Source of the DNA: Manis javanica
Lineage: Eukaryota; Chordata; Mammalia; Pholidota; Manidae
DNA: 64,000 bases
Assembly: GCF_040802235.1 (NCBI RefSeq)
Contig: NC_133161.1
Location: 148,233,121-148,297,120, forward strand
Direction of reading: 5' to 3'
Within the stretch, counting starts at the first letter, position 1. Every line of letters starts with the position of its first letter. This document shows, in pieces, positions 1-14,109 of this stretch. Under the pieces are notes generated by a model. It was given only the letters and a program-made list of their open reading frames with translations. It was not told where the DNA came from and made no database searches. The position numbers were made by a program, and so were the translations under genes.

Positions 1-120
1 AGAAACAGAAAGAGGGATGCTGTTTCCCAGGAGCCTGGGGTCAGGCAGAGTCGAGGACCTTACTGTTCAGTGGCTACGGAGGGTCTGCTTGGGATGGTAA
101 GGTTCTGGGGAGTCCGGGGA

Positions 121-235
121 TCGATCCTGATGATGGCTACACAATATTGTGAATATACATCCTGCCACTGAAATGTACCCTTAAAATGGATTTAAATGGT
201 AAATTTTATGTATATTTTTCTACAATCAATTTTTT
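121..235 (+). mobile_element. Old L1 3' end fragment
   Basis: The text resembles the classic 3' UTR end of mammalian L1M elements: a 'gatgatggctacacaat...' stretch, then 'ccactgaaatgtaccc' and 'ttaaaatgg', and an AT-rich tail. It is short and diverged, with no coding content. Assignment is from remembered consensus patterns. Confidence 0.6.
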
Positions 236-379
236 AAAATTTCATTCCTCCTACATCAGATTGCATTAAACTATCCTTCCAGTATGTGTGAGGCCAACTG
301 AGAGGACAGCTAGTACTGGTTTTTTATAGTTAAATGTATTTACTTTTCCTTCAGTAAATATAGTTTAAGAACCTATTAA

Positions 380-857
<478 letters not shown>

Positions 858-869
858 TCAAAATATTTT

Positions 870-3250
870 AAGGCTAATGGAAAACAAATTAATAAATATT
901 TTAACAAAAGGAAAATGATGTAATTTTAAAATGCACACATCTGTAAAATTCTAACCAAGGGTACTTTTAGTTATAACAACACTGTTGCCTACGGGAGGGA
1001 GGGAACTTTACCAGCTGCATTAAAATCTTAACAAAATTTTTAGCTTTTTATTGGAATACAGGAAGAAAAATGGCATTTGTGAATTTAAAAATTTTTTGAC
1101 TTTTTACTAAATGCTCAAATCCAAATGTCTGGCAAATTAAATACTACTACTACATTAGAAAAGAATTCCAGTTATTATAAAAGTAACCTCAGAGATCAAC
1201 TACAATTTCAGAATAAACACAAAATACATACTTTCCACCACTCTCTGTAAGTAGCAAACCTGCGGACCTGGTGTGGCATCGCCCACGAGGTAAGTTTTCT
1301 CTGCAAGCAATCATTTGTCTTTTCTGTCCCATCATTTAACTGTTTTCAAAGTGCTGCGACCCGCCTTGTTTTCACAGTATGATCACTGGGAAAGGGGGTC
1401 TTCATTCCAAGCTGACGTTGCTTCTCTCTGTTCTCACTCTCTGGCAATAAAAATTCCTACAGTAAGTAATTTTTATCACCACAAATTATTTCTGAAGCCC
1501 CTTCCTCATTTCCCCCCGCCTCCTCTTCTCTCTCCAGACCTATTTCTACCCTTCTCTCTTCCACACATCTTTCTTTAAGAAGGTCATGTTAAAGGGATGA
1601 ATGAAAAGTTGTCACTTTTGAGAAATCGAATGAATAATAAAAAAAGCTAATGAGTAGCCCTTCCTAGAGTTGGGATAGATTTTTCTCCTGTGGGTTCACA
1701 ATGTCTCCGCAGGCTTCCCCTTGTCCCCAGGGCCACTCAGCTGCGAGACAGCTCGTCAGGAGGAGATCTGTGGCCGTGAAATAGTGGTACTCGGCAGCCC
1801 AGCTGAAGACTGTCCCCGGGGCGCCGACCTTCCTCAGACTCCTGATACACACAGAAAGCTAGAACATGTTCATGGCATGAGTGTCACACAGCGTTCATTT
1901 CTGTGCGTGCCGGAATCACATTCTCCAGTTAATCAGAGAACCCCTTAAGTGTCTCATAGCTTTGCCCAGAACTGAATATAACAGTCTCAGTACAGCCTCA
2001 TGAATGCAGAGAACGGGAGGGGATTACCTCCTTATCTGAACACCATGAAGGGGGGCTAAGGTGGATACACTGGCTCAAGTCAAACTTTCCCCCAGGTAAG
2101 ACTCAGGCCACTTTCATATTTTTCCACTTAAAAACCACACCTTTGTCATCTACCTATGTTGTTGGGATTTCAGGTAAAAGTTTAGGACCTTCAATTTATC
2201 CATATTGAATTCTATCAGGTTTATAAATGGCTCTAAAAAATAACAGTCTGGCACTGTCTTCTAAGAAACTACCTGACTTTTCTAGAAATTAGTGGCCAAG
2301 CAAGAGGGAAGCTACACGGATGTTAAGAGGATTCAAGTCGACTCAGGAGTTTAAGAACATTCTTTGGAGTAGAAGTTGGGCGGGGATGATGGATCCCATG
2401 AGAGAGAAGGGACAGATCCGTCTCTTCCACGGACTGTCATCTGGGTTCCTGATTCATCTGTTTCTATTTTCCACAGGGTTTAGGAATGTTCTTTGCCTAC
2501 AGGAAGTCCTCAATAAACATTTGCTGAATGCATCACAAAGGCGCAATGGGTAAATGCTCTCGTATTGATTGTTGTAACTGAAGTCATTTGCTTTTTTGAA
2601 ATTCACCTTTACTTAAAGTAGCAGAAACAATCACTTCTAAAAGTAAGATGGCTTTGTGTTGACCCCTGAAGTTAAAAACTAAAAAAAAGTCCATGGAAAT
2701 TGCTAGTTCACAGAACACCAACTGAGATGGTTTGGCTGAAAGAGATTAGAAACCACCGAAGACACTTCCTAACTGTAGTTCATCTGAGCCATTTCACCAG
2801 TGCCTAGTTACTGGCTTTTCAGGAAAACCCTCAAGTTTAAATAGCAAAAAAAAAAAAAAACCCTGTAACATTTTGAGAGTAGATAGCTAAAATTAAAGGT
2901 TGCTTAGGCTTTCATATCTGATTACGAATAAAAATTGGTTTAAACTGATATTAAAATAATTTCCAAGAATAAAATTCCTTCTGTAAAAACCAGGACTTAA
3001 AACCCAGGAAATGAGAGAGTGAAATGGCCAATGTCAAAGAAGTAAGAATGTCCTTTAAATGGATACATTGTGAACACCGCAAGCATCAGTACAACAGACT
3101 GTGACATGTAAGACCTGGATGAAGGTAACTTCTTCATTTCAACCCCCATGTTGGGCATTCAAGAAACAGGAAAATAAACTAGGCTGATATCTGCCCAGAT
3201 ATTAACGTAAGAATGACTCACTGGCTTGGAAGGATTGAACCACGATATTT
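870..3250. other. Intergenic, mostly unrecognised AT-rich DNA
   Basis: No gene is supported here. Open frames are short and without family resemblance. The stretch includes an A-run of about 15 near 2846 and a probable L2 tail at 2415-2545 (listed separately). Nothing else is recognised. Confidence 0.6.
2415..2545 (+). repeat. L2 3' end fragment
   Basis: The pattern 'gtttaggaatgttctttgcctacaggaag' followed by 'tcaataaacatttgctgaatg' matches the end of L2 (typically '...cacatagtaggtgctcaataaatatttgttgaatga'). Confidence 0.6.
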
Positions 3251-3284
3251 TTCTTTATTTTGATATAGTAAAATACTCTGGGGA

Positions 3285-3910
3285 GGGAGGAAGGGAGGAA
3301 GGAAAGAATCAGAACCAGATTCAATCAAGTACAACAGAGATTTTGGAATTACCAGACCAAGAATTTAAAATAACTTTAATTAGGGTGCTAAGGGTTCTAA
3401 TGGAAAAAATGGGCAATGTACAGGAACAGATGGGTAGTTTAAGCAGAGAGATGGAAACTCTAAGAATGCATCAACAGGATATTCCAGAAATCAAAAACAC
3501 TAACAGAAATGAAGAATGCCGTTCACAAGCTCATTAGCACACTGGACGCAGCGAGGGAAAGAATCAATGGGCTTGCAGGTATGTCTACAGAAACTTCCCA
3601 AACTGAAAAGAAAAGATGGTTAAAAAAACAAAACAGAACAGAACAGAATATCCAAGAACTATGGGACAAATACAAACATTTTAACATGTACATAAAGGAA
3701 CACCATAAGGAAAAGAAAGAGAAAAGAACAGAAGAATCATTCAAAATAGCTGAGAATTTTCCAAAATTAATAACAAATACTGTACCATAGACCCAGGAAG
3801 GTCAGACAACACCAAGGAGAATAGCAAAAAATCTAAACATATCACATTCACACGGCAAAATATCAGACGGAGACAAAAATGATAGAGGCCAGAGGGATAA
3901 AAAGTGTCTT
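3285..3910 (+). mobile_element. Old L1/HAL1 ORF1-region remnant
   Basis: Two overlapping open stretches (3226-3537 and 3509-3790) look like the coiled-coil N-terminal part of L1/HAL1 ORF1. Seen are ELPDQEFKITLIRVLRVLMEKM, a glutamine- and glutamate-rich helix, and the ETSQTEKKRW block, followed by lysine-rich sequence. The frame breaks between the two stretches, so it is not an intact protein. The family is recognised by pattern only. Confidence 0.72.
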
Positions 3911-3999
3911 ACCTGTTGAGGAACAAGGACAGTAGAGCTGCGTCCTATTCTACACACCTTATGACTATGTTAGGTTATGTGGCAAAGAGAAATTAAGAT

Positions 4000-4378
4000 C
4001 AGAGGTGCAACGGAGGTTGCTAATCAGCTGATCTTAAAATGGGGAGAGTATCCTGAATTATCCAAGTGGGCCAAATGGGATCCTAAGAGTCCTCAAAAGT
4101 GAAAGACGGAGGCGGAAGAGGGAGAACCAGAGATGGGAGTGGGGAACTTGCGGCTGGCTTTGACGTGGAGGAGCAGAGGAGCGGCAAAAACCCAGGGAGT
4201 GAGCCCCCCTCTGGGGTGTCTGGAAGGAAATGCATCCTGGTGACACCTGACGTCGGGCCACTGAGCTCCATTCTGGAATCGTGATCTCCAGAAATGGAAG
4301 GTAATAAATTTGTACTGTTTAAGCTACGAAGTTTGTAGTAATTTGTTGCAGCAGGAGTAGAAAGCTAATACGGTTAAA
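4000..4378 (+). mobile_element. MaLR-type (MLT1-like) LTR fragment
   Basis: The 3' part of a mammalian MaLR-class LTR. Marks are 'gctaatcagctgatcttaaa', 'gggagagtatcctgaattatcc', 'aagtgaaagacggaggc', and the 3' end 'gtaataaatttgtactgtttaagc' followed by 'gtagtaatttgttgcagcag' and 'gctaatac'. The internal AATAAA is the LTR poly(A) signal. It is a solo, diverged fragment. Confidence 0.7.
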
Positions 4379-4384
4379 ATCACT

Positions 4385-5245
4385 GTTTTAAAGCCTTTGA
4401 TGATTCCAGCATCTGCTCTCTCAGGGTTGGCAACTGTTGTTTACTCCCTTGTTAGCTGTGATTTCCCTGCTTCTTCATATACTGAATTGTTTTGGCTCAT
4501 ATCCTGGGTATTTTAAATAGCATGCCATGAGATTCTGGATTTTGCTTAAACCCTAGGAATGCTTTTTCTTTTTAGTTAGACAACTGATCTATTTAGGTTA
4601 TGACCATAAAGTTCCAACTCACCTTGAGTGGACTCTAGTTCTAAGGTCTGTTCAGTTCTCAAAGCCTTTATGATGCCATTCAATCCGTCCCATGCACACT
4701 ACAGCCAGGCGCCAGGCTGGTTCCTGGGCAGTCAGCCAGCCTGCGGTTCAATTCCCAGAGCTTCTAGCGTGTTATTTGGGGAAAGATGAACACATGCAAA
4801 CTCAGAGCTGAGCCCAGAAGTTTGTTCGTCCAGCACTTCCCGGGACAGCACTTTTAAGCTCGGTCTTCTCTGAAGTCTCCCCAACTGGTCGCCTTCTCTG
4901 GGGTCCCTACTTTTGGTCCTTTGGCCAGACAAATGGGGCAGGAGGATTTCCCAGCCAGAGTGAGAAACACGTATCCTTTGCCCAGTTTCTCCATTGCTAA
5001 CATCTTACAAAACTGTAGTGAAAAAAACCACACGCACACACAACCAGTGCATTGGTGCTGCTTTAGCCAAGACACACTTTCATCACAGGACTCCTTCATG
5101 TTGCTTTTTTCAGCCTCACCCACTTCCCCCCTATCCCCAACCCTCCTCTATCCCTTAACCCCTGGCCACCGTTTATGTTTTCCATTTCTATAATTTTGTC
5201 ATTTCAAGAAAAGAACTAACAGGATCACACAATACATGCACTATA
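4385..5245 (-). mobile_element. Old L1M-type 3' UTR segments, antisense
   Basis: Both halves resemble L1M 3' UTR read on the minus strand. The first (about 4385-4870) has the 'tgctctctcagg...', 'ctgcttcttcatata' and 'atgccatgagattctggattttg' pattern. The second (about 4930-5245) has the 'cccaaccctcctctatcccttaacccc' and 'ctataattttgtcatttcaag' pattern. Divergence is high and no coding capacity remains. Confidence 0.6.
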
Positions 5246-5249
5246 AACA

Positions 5250-6490
5250 TGAGCAAGGGGAAACAAAGAATTTTGTGCCAGACCCTTCAAATTCGGCCTG
5301 TAAAGGGGAAAGTGTCTAGCAGCGCAGGACAAGATCAGCTCGACGCCACTCAGCAAAACTGCCTCCTCCTTTTAATGACCTGTTTCATACATATGTGCTT
5401 CAAATCTATAAAGGATATGTGTATATTCAATATAAATGTAAATTTACACACACACACATATATATTTCAAGTACACATATACATATAATCTATACAGACC
5501 CTAACACACAGGGTCTTTTTCAGAAGATGCCAAGATCTTCTCCATGACACACCTGATCGAACATCACCGATGACTGCGTAATCCTCCCTGTCATTTTCCA
5601 ACCCACCGGCTCCTTCTCCCCACTGACCAAGGACCTAGAAGAACTCGGCTTGTCGTCTCCCTCATCACTGGAAGTCCCGACGCCCTGCAGGTGGGCCTCA
5701 GTGTCCACGGAGGACACTGCTCCAAGACCCACATCTCTGTGGCTTCCGTGTCTCGGTCCCACAGGCCTATGGGTGCTCAGACGGCAGCTGGTTTCCTGCC
5801 CCTCCACCCAACTTAGGTGGAACCACACTCTTTCCTACTTCCGATTTGTAAGCTTCTTTCCAAATAATTTAAATGTATTTAAGTATCTTTCGTGTTTAAA
5901 AAAAAACTTGCCAAGCCTCCCATTCCTCACCCTGTACTTCCACCCTGTTGCGCCCCTCCCCAGGCCAGCTGCCCGAGCGTCCCCCCAGCCCACTCCCCGC
6001 CCTGCCCCTCCCTTCTCAGGGCTCTGCCCCCAGGCCTGTGTCACCACCAGTGTGCCCTCTTCTCACTCAAGAGCTCCCCCCAGGAAATGCCAGAATTCCG
6101 GGGACGCGCTGCCGCTTAGATTCTGTGGCTGCGGCTGCCTAAGCCCCTTTCCCAAAGCAGGTCTTCTCAGCTTCAAAGCTGTGTATGCAACAGTCCACGG
6201 AAGCAACCCGCCGTCTGGATGACCTACAGACACCTCAAACATAGACTGCTTGTATCTAAGCTCACTTTTTTTTGTCCAAAGTATTTCTTCTCTTGTGTTC
6301 TATACGTTCGCACCTCACCAGTCACGCAGCTGCAGATACCTGGAATAATTCCTGCTTGACCCCACCTCTTTACCCCTCCAGTCACTCACTGTTGCTGTCA
6401 GTTCTGTCTCAAATTCACTGATTTGTCTCCGTCCTCACTGTTTGCACCTTATTTCATGTCACCATTTCTCTCACCTGGACCACTGGGCAG
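5250..6490. other. Intergenic, C/T-rich stretch with short AC/AT repeat
   Basis: No gene was recognised. A short AC/AT microsatellite lies at about 5443-5490. From about 5900 to 6480 the plus strand is C/T-rich and could be a degraded L2 body, since an L2 is common in such text, but I cannot prove it. The 190-codon open frame at 5650-6222 has low-complexity Pro/Ser composition and no family features. Confidence 0.5.
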
Positions 6491-6499
6491 TATTTCGTT

Positions 6500-6830
6500 A
6501 TTTTAACAGTGATTTATTAAGTACCTAGTATGTCAGCCACTGTTCCAGGCACTTGAGATATACCAGCAAGGAAATAAAGAAAACAATCTTTGCTCTTCTT
6601 GAGGTCAAGGTGGACAATAATCAATGAACAGAATCATAGGGAAATTATATAATATTTTGGGAAGTGAAAGGATTATTACCAAAAATGTCAGAGTAAGGGG
6701 AATGCTAAGAGGAAGGGGTGGGGCTGTTTCTAGCGGTAAATAAGAAAGATGACATTTGAGCAGAGACGTGGAGGAAGACAGTTAACTATGGCAAAGCTGC
6801 AGGAAGAGCAAGTGGAGGAAAACAGCCAGT
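6500..6830 (-). repeat. L2 fragment, antisense
   Basis: The run 'gatttattaagtacctagtatgtcagccactgttccaggcac' followed by 'gagatataccagcaaggaa' is the reverse complement of the L2 3' region. The body continues to about 6830 with 'ttgagcagagacgtggagga'. Confidence 0.75.
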
Positions 6831-7009
6831 GTGGGGACAGCCTGAGCCACCCTATGCGGGCTTCTGTGCCCTTTAATTAACTGAGCCCCACTGCGCGCTG
6901 TGCCGAGGAGAGCGGACCCTTCCACGTGTGCAAGGAGCCACGGAAGGAGATTCGAGCAGCATATCCAAATTTTCGTGTTAGAAACATAATATCAGATTCC
7001 TAAACACAA

Positions 7010-7110
7010 TGATGATGTCCGATAGTTCTATATCCCTAATACCCAGCCCAGCACTGGACGCACAATCTATATTCAACGAATGTTTGTTGAATGAATGATT
7101 AAATCAAGCT
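7010..7110 (+). repeat. L2 3' tail
   Basis: The text 'atatccctaatacccagcccagcac', then 'tcaacgaatgtttgttgaatgaatgatt', matches the L2 end with its TGAATGA tail. Confidence 0.75.
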
Positions 7111-7502
7111 GAGACCGGAGGCAGGGAAATTAATTAGAAGATGATTTCAGCATGGTAGACGGGAGATTACAAAAAGACTGGATTAGCGCAAGACACGGGG
7201 ATGGAGGAAAAGAAGACAGATTTGCAAGACAGGAGGTAGAATTCATGAGACACTGTGGCTGGCCGCACATGGAGGGAGTTTGGCTTGCCTGCTGGACTGT
7301 GGCAGCACAGAGATGCGAGAACGTGCAGGGGACCTGTTCCCGTTTGCCTTTGTTTCCTTTTTGCCGAGGAGGGCAGTGAGGGAGATGATACACTCAGTGT
7401 GCAGGTCCTTGTGCTGGAAACACCAGCGCGCAGTGAGGCAGGGATAACCGATGAGCAGCACATACCCAGGAGCAGGACACAGAACAGGTCTCAGCTCTGG
7501 GA

Positions 7503-7705
7503 GAGGTTCTCAAACTTTAGCAGGCGTAACAATCAGCTGGGGAGCTTACTCATGCCTCATAATCTTAGGCTTGAGCCCAGAGATCTCTTTCTGCCACGGA
7601 GCAGAGCCCAGGAACCAGCACTTGACACGCACATGAGCAAAGACCGGAATTCTGGTGCAGAGTGCTCAGGCTTCACTTTAAGAAACACTAATATTGGTAG
7701 AAGAC
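7503..7705 (+). mobile_element. hAT-Charlie-type MITE
   Basis: It begins 'ggttctcaaactttagcagg', then 'aatcagctggggagctta', and ends 'ggcttcactttaagaaacact'. This is the CAGTGGTTCTCAAACTTTAGC ... TTTGAGAAYCACT layout of small non-autonomous hAT elements in mammals. The family name is not assigned. Confidence 0.7.
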
Positions 7706-8316
7706 GGTGGGACCTGAACCTATGAATTAAAGGCCACGAGTCTAAGAGCTCTGTTATTCACCAGCTCACATCCTTGTCTGAATGTCCTAGACTCAGGGTT
7801 CTTATCTTGATCTGGGAGTGATAAACTTTTAAAAGAGGTTGGGTTCAAATTAGAAGGGCTTTGAATGGCTAAACTAAGGCATTCGACCTCATCAGGGCTG
7901 TCACGTGTGAAAGCCACTGGTAAAAGTTTTTATCAGGACAAGAAGATGATGAAAGCAGAACTTTTGAAAGATTAGTTTTGGACTAATTAACTGGGAGAAG
8001 AAAGTAGAAGCCAGGTCAGTTAAGAAAGACTGCAGAAAGGGCAAACTTAAAAAACATTAACTACTCAAAAAATAAGCAAACCCCTATGAAGATGGTGGAG
8101 GACTGAAACAGAGATTTAACTGGACTGGAGTCTCCGAGGCCAAGGTCAGAGAGCGTGTTAAGCGGTAGGGTTAGCAGGGACAAACGTACAGAGTCAGCTG
8201 CAAAGCCACCTGCCACTAGAAAAAAAACAATAGCCGTATATTGTCAAAGGGATTAGTGCTGAACAGAGAAACCTCTTATTCACATGTCGCTAACAGGATG
8301 TGCTTTTAACTTTTTA

Positions 8317-8559
<243 letters not shown>

Positions 8560-9153
8560 CTATCTCTGGGGTTTCCAGAAAGTCCCATCACGTGTACCAC
8601 CAGAAACCAGAAACAGCCTCCCTCCCTGGAGAAGGGAGCTGGACTAGTTGCTGACTCCCAGGCTCATCTGCAGTTTGGAGTCGCCCTGGGGCTCTGAGCC
8701 TGCCCCCCCACCCCCACCCCCGGAGCTCAGCAGGCCTAGCAAGGTGTTAGCAACTGTTTACCCTAAGGAGCATGTTTCTCTGGGGCCTTTCGAGAAATCC
8801 TGGCCTCTGAACACATTCACACACCCGCGTGTCTGGCGCCCTCCTCTCTCCTTGGTCTCATTTGCCTCCACACGCTTCCTTCTAAATCTCCCATTTGTTT
8901 TTTTAGGCAGCTTGTATCTAATTCAGGTTTTTAATCTCCTCACGTTAAAGTAGCTGAGAACTTTGCCATAAAGGGCGAAGGTGTATTCTTGAGAAAAGGT
9001 CATTGTTGAGTGGCCAGAGTTTGTTTTTTAAACCCAGAATTCCAAAAGTTTGTGGCAAAAAGCTAAATTATGACAACGCTGGTCAAGCATTTTTGCCTGG
9101 GACCCACAATGAGAAAACTATATCAAATCCCATTTCAGAGCCCACATGTGTGT

Positions 9154-9176
9154 CCACACACACACACACACACACT
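9154..9176. repeat. (CA)n microsatellite
   Basis: About 11 tandem CA dinucleotides are visible directly in the sequence. Confidence 0.95.
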
Positions 9177-10029
9177 CTCATAAAATAATACTTATCCTTA
9201 TTGCATGCAACATACTGTGATGTTGCTAGTTGCTTTTTATTTCTATTCCACTATATTCCAATTTTAAAGTATTTTCCATGCCCAGATAAAACCTCTTTAC
9301 TCTTCCCTAATGGGTTACAATGCACCACTCGGAAAGCACGGCCCGATCTCTGGTTCTCCCTCACGGGAACCACAGCCACTCAGAGTGTCTTTGGTTAAAT
9401 CAGTCTCTGCATTTACGTCACTGTTAAATATCCCTATAAGCTCCACTGACCAAAAGCTGATGCTACTTGCAGCCCAGCGCGTCGTCGGCTGGAAGCCCAG
9501 ACCTTCTGTAATGACCTGGTCCTGCTCGGCCTGCAGAGCCAGAAGACAGGAGCCCAGAGGGAGATCTTAGGGTTCTTTCAGAGGTTGGACATATCAAACC
9601 CCCGCCCAGGGGCTCCTTTGGTTGAGGCCTTACATATTTTAATACAGAGTGTGTTTCCTTTGCCCACGCCTTTGTGTTGCTGTCACATGGGTGAGTCACC
9701 TCCACAGTAGCAGGAGAACTATCTGAAAAACGGGAGAGAAGAAAACAGAAGCTCACATCTCAAGTTCCTGAATGACTGAGATGGGCTGACTGGTTCCTCT
9801 CAGCGTCTGGAATTCTTTCTCTGCAAACGCCTTCCCTTGCCCCGACGAGAGCCAAGGTCTAAACCCCATGCAGTTCGGATCTCTAACAGGGCAGGAGAGA
9901 GTCCAAAATAACGAACTCTGGGCATGTGGGTGTCACTGTCACTGAAGGCGGTAAGAGGTCACAGTCCAGCCACCTAGCAGGTGGCCTGGTACCACCTATC
10001 ACACTGGCCATGCTGTGTGCCCTGCTGTG

Positions 10030-10140
10030 CATGGGGAAGTCTATATAAAGGTATAGATACAGCTAGAGAGAGATGTAAATAGACAGATCTAGATCTAGAA
10101 AGAGATATCAAGATATAGATATGAATATGGATATACTTGC
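10030..10140. repeat. Degenerate TAGA/GATA-rich simple repeat
   Basis: Imperfect runs of 'tagata', 'agatct' and 'gatatagatatg' follow each other, in the manner of a decayed tetranucleotide microsatellite. Confidence 0.6.
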
Positions 10141-13100
10141 CTGTATTTTATGTGTGTGACATATGTATATGCATATAACACTTGCTTGCCTCTGTGCCTA
10201 TCCTTCCAGGCACAGGTCCATACAGCTGTATGGATACTAAAACTGTGGTCACATCAGGCTGGAGACGGTCAGAGATTCAGTAAATAATTCCTAAAGGAAT
10301 TGATTGGAAGAAAAGAGATACAGATCCTGCCAATCCTTCCCCACCGCCTGTAAGGCACGTGCCCTCCTCCTGCCTGGTACTGCAGTATTGTGACAATTAA
10401 GATGGGGGGTCTGGGATTCTTAAACTAAACCCTGGAAGCCTTCTACCCTGTGTGGAACTAAGAGGAAAGATTTGGCTCCATAAATCCTCGAGGGTGAATG
10501 TGTGCTCTGAGCCGCAGGACAATTGCCACAGCCACACAAGTGAGAGTAAACGAATGCTTTGTACCCCTAACATATATAATTAACTCGTGTTGTTTTCATA
10601 AACTGCTGTCCTAGTCAGGACACATACCACCACCTCTGTGTAACAAAGAGCCTGGACATGCAGAGGGGCCACAAAACTGGGCTGAGCTTGTGCATCAGCA
10701 ATTCTGCTGAGGCCAGAGCTCCAGGCCCTTGACTTGTGCAGACCTGCAGCCACAGGGAAGGCTCAGCGGCCTCAGGGTACGACTCCACAATCCTTAAGAG
10801 TGACAGGACAGGAAATAAATGTAATGAAGGAGAGCTGACTGTCGCTCAGAGTGACACAGCCCTAGCTTGTGCTTCTCAATAAAAATGATTTTATCAGTTT
10901 CTATTTCCTGATTAACTTCTTAAACTATTTTAATAATTCTATGTGTTGAAATTTTAAAGCTCACTGTTGCTTTTCTAACTGGAAAACATATGGAATACAC
11001 GGCTAGATGTAAGCTATTTGGAGATGAAAGAATAGAAAGATAATAGAATATAAAGCAAGTCCAGCAGGTTTTATGGATGAGAACTTTGTGAAAGACAAAC
11101 TGTAGGAAGGAGTGAAATTCTTGGTGTCTGGACACTGGGAGCAGAGAGAGAGAGGAACCAGCTGTGATCTAGCGATGCGGGATCACAGCTAAGCAGCTGA
11201 ATGAACTGGCTTGGAGCCCAAGAAAGCAGGCTGGGGAAGACATCTGTGGGTTGTACATGCTCAGGTCTCACACACAACCACACTGCCTACTGGAAAAGCC
11301 TTAAGAAATGACACACAAGCCCAGCAGTGTTGGACAACAAAGTCTTAGTGTACCTAGATTCAAACTACAACGGCGGAAGGCCTGGAATTGACAGCCTTGT
11401 CTCGGAGCTACAGGCTACGCTGCTAACCTCCAGTCGATGGTGAAGAGCCTGTACACTACTGTCTTTCATTTTCAGATTTACACTAGGCTTCGGGCTACTT
11501 AAGAGCAGGACATAATTTTTCCATCTCTGTATCCCTTGAACCTCACACAGCTACAATAAACCGGTGAGGAAGGAGTAGGCATGCAACCACCACCTGGTAA
11601 GAAGCATGAACTGAGAGATTCTCTGATGGTTCTTTGAGCTGAAACCTGTGCATGGGTATTAACATGACCTGTGCTACATTCAGACCTGCCGAGACCGGGA
11701 AAAACATGGTGGATTCTTCTGAAACTTGCAAGGGTATAAGAAGGGCTGTAACAAAAAGAGTGGCGCTGAATATTGCTAAGGAGGGGTGTTTGTTTCACCA
11801 GAGAGTGAAAAGGTGAATGAAAAACGCAAGAATCAGATAAGGCTTCATCTCCCGGTGACTACCCTTAGAAAGGGAGATGGATTTCAGAAATTTGCAAACA
11901 CTGAATTAACACCATCAATGACCACTTGAAAGGAAAACTTACTTGCCTCATGAGAGATTCTATGCCAATAGATTTACAACTTCCCCAAAGTTTTTAAAAG
12001 TACAACTCTTCCTCTACTAATGATGTGGTTACATCCTGATCAGCCTAGTGTAAAATGAAAGTATCTTAAGTTGAAAATGCATTTAATACACCTACCCTAC
12101 CAAACATCACAGCTTAGCCCAGCCCACCTTACACAGGCTTTGAACATTTACATTAGCCCACAGCTGGGCAAAATCATCTGACACAAAGCCTATTTTATAA
12201 CAAAGTGTTGAATATCTCATGTAAATGGGTGAATACTGTACTGAAAGTGAAAAACAAAATAGTTGTATGTGTACAGAATGGTTGTAAGTGTATCGGTTGG
12301 TTACCTTTATGATCCCGTGGCTGACTGGGACCTGCAGTTCATGGCCCCGCCCAGCATCCCGGGAGAGGATCATACCCCGTGTCACTATCCTGGGAAAACA
12401 CCACAATTCAAAACTCAAAGTACGTTTCCTCCTGAAGGCATATTGTTTTCCCGCCATCACAGAGTCAAAAAATCATTAAGCTGAACCATTGTAATTGGAG
12501 ACCATCAGTACATTCTTCCATCCTAATTTTAAAATTGAAGCTTAGTTTTAAAGTTTCCGTAAGTATGGTCGTTCCGTGCTCTTGATCTTATTTGGGTTTA
12601 TCCTAACCTTTTTCACTTTGAATTTCTATTTTTAAAATTTAATTTCTCCTCTCACGAGAAATACAAAAATATTTGTCCTCCTCCCATTTTAATGAAAAAT
12701 TTTGTCATTGCAATTTTAATTCATCTGAGCTAGTATTCTGTCCTTTTTAGACAACAATGCTCTAAAGTTGATTATTTTACCACGTGTTTTAAAGCCTTAC
12801 CAAAATCTAGGATGCGTTCCTTTTCTGCGCCAGGCTTACTTTAAAATTTGTTGAGCAATGAGATGCTTTCAAAACACCCATCAAAAGTGTTCACTCTTTT
12901 CCAGGGCAGCATGAAGCAATATTCTGATATGAAACCTCAGCTTTCAGCTTTTTGCCACAGAGTGATACCTTCACGCCACCCTCACACTAATCTAGGAGCC
13001 CCCTGGTGCCAAGGGTTAGACACCCAGGCTCTGTGGACACGACAGGGTGAAGGTTCTCAGTCCTTTTGCTCATTCCCTGGGATAGAAATCGTCCTTGGTG

Positions 13101-13746
13101 AATCCATTCCTAACCCTAGAATCTCATCCGAGGCAAGTTCAGAAGGCTGAGACTCTCTGTTCTCTAAATAAACAAGAAGCATCGTTTCTACAAAGTTATT
13201 TCTCAAATCAACCAAGCAAATACTGTACATTCTCTTCCCTTGTAATAAACACCATTCACTTTCCTGAAAGGAAGCATACTGCTCTTAAATGACTTAAAAT
13301 TCAAGTCACAATTTGATTATTCCTCTTTTTTTTATGATAAATATAAGGGGATTAGGGTGGTGGGCTTTGGGCCCATAAAGGATGTTTAATAAACATCTCC
13401 CAGAACATGCAGTAAATACTTTAACCACTGGGTCACTGGACTAATTAGGGCTCCTCAGTCACTAATGACAAAAGCCCGCCTCCAATCAGCTTAACCGAGA
13501 AGAGGTTTATTCGCGCGACTAGGAAACACAGGATTCAGAGTGACGGCTGGACCCACGCTAACAGCCCACCAGAGCTCACCTCTCAGCTGTTTCTGGCTGG
13601 GCGCCAGCTTCCTTCCGCAGGGAAGCCCTCAATATGCAGCAAGAAGGGTGGCTGCCAGCAGACCCAGATTCACATCCTACCAGCTCAGCAACCACAACAG
13701 GAAAAAGTGTTTTCCTCCCCTAACCTATCCCGGGAAGGGATCTGTA

Positions 13747-13875
13747 TTAAGATCTGCTCCCTAAGAAACTTTCAAATATGCAACACAGTATTAACCGTAG
13801 TCACATGACACCCCAGGACTTTTTTTATAACTGGAAATTTGTACCTTCTGACCCTCTTACATCCATGTGCCCATC
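13747..13875 (-). mobile_element. L1 3' UTR fragment, antisense arm of an inverted pair
   Basis: The plus strand 'taagatctgctccctaagaa', then 'actttcaaatatgcaaca', 'agtattaac' and 'ttttataactggaaatttgt', is nearly the reverse complement of 14851-14956 inside the sense L1 tail at 14110-15125. The two segments therefore come from the same L1 subfamily in opposite orientation. Confidence 0.85.
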
Positions 13876-14109
13876 CCTAACCCAAACACTTGACCCAGGG
13901 GGAGGGCTATGTGACTGTTGCCCACGTGGCGGGAGGCAGGGCACCAGGCCTCACAGCTCACCTGGAGGAATGAGGACCGGTTCCTGGAGAGATCTGGCAG
14001 AAACATGGCTACTGCGGTCAAACACATTAAAGTGACAAATGCTATTGTTTAAAAAATAAAAGAAGAACTCTACTATTAATTTACCATCAGCAGTAGTTTT
14101 GTGGTTTTG

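Noticed and set aside
5650-6222. 190-codon plus-strand ORF
   Set aside because: Pro/Ser/Cys low-complexity translation of C/T-rich DNA, no domain, no splice or promoter context.
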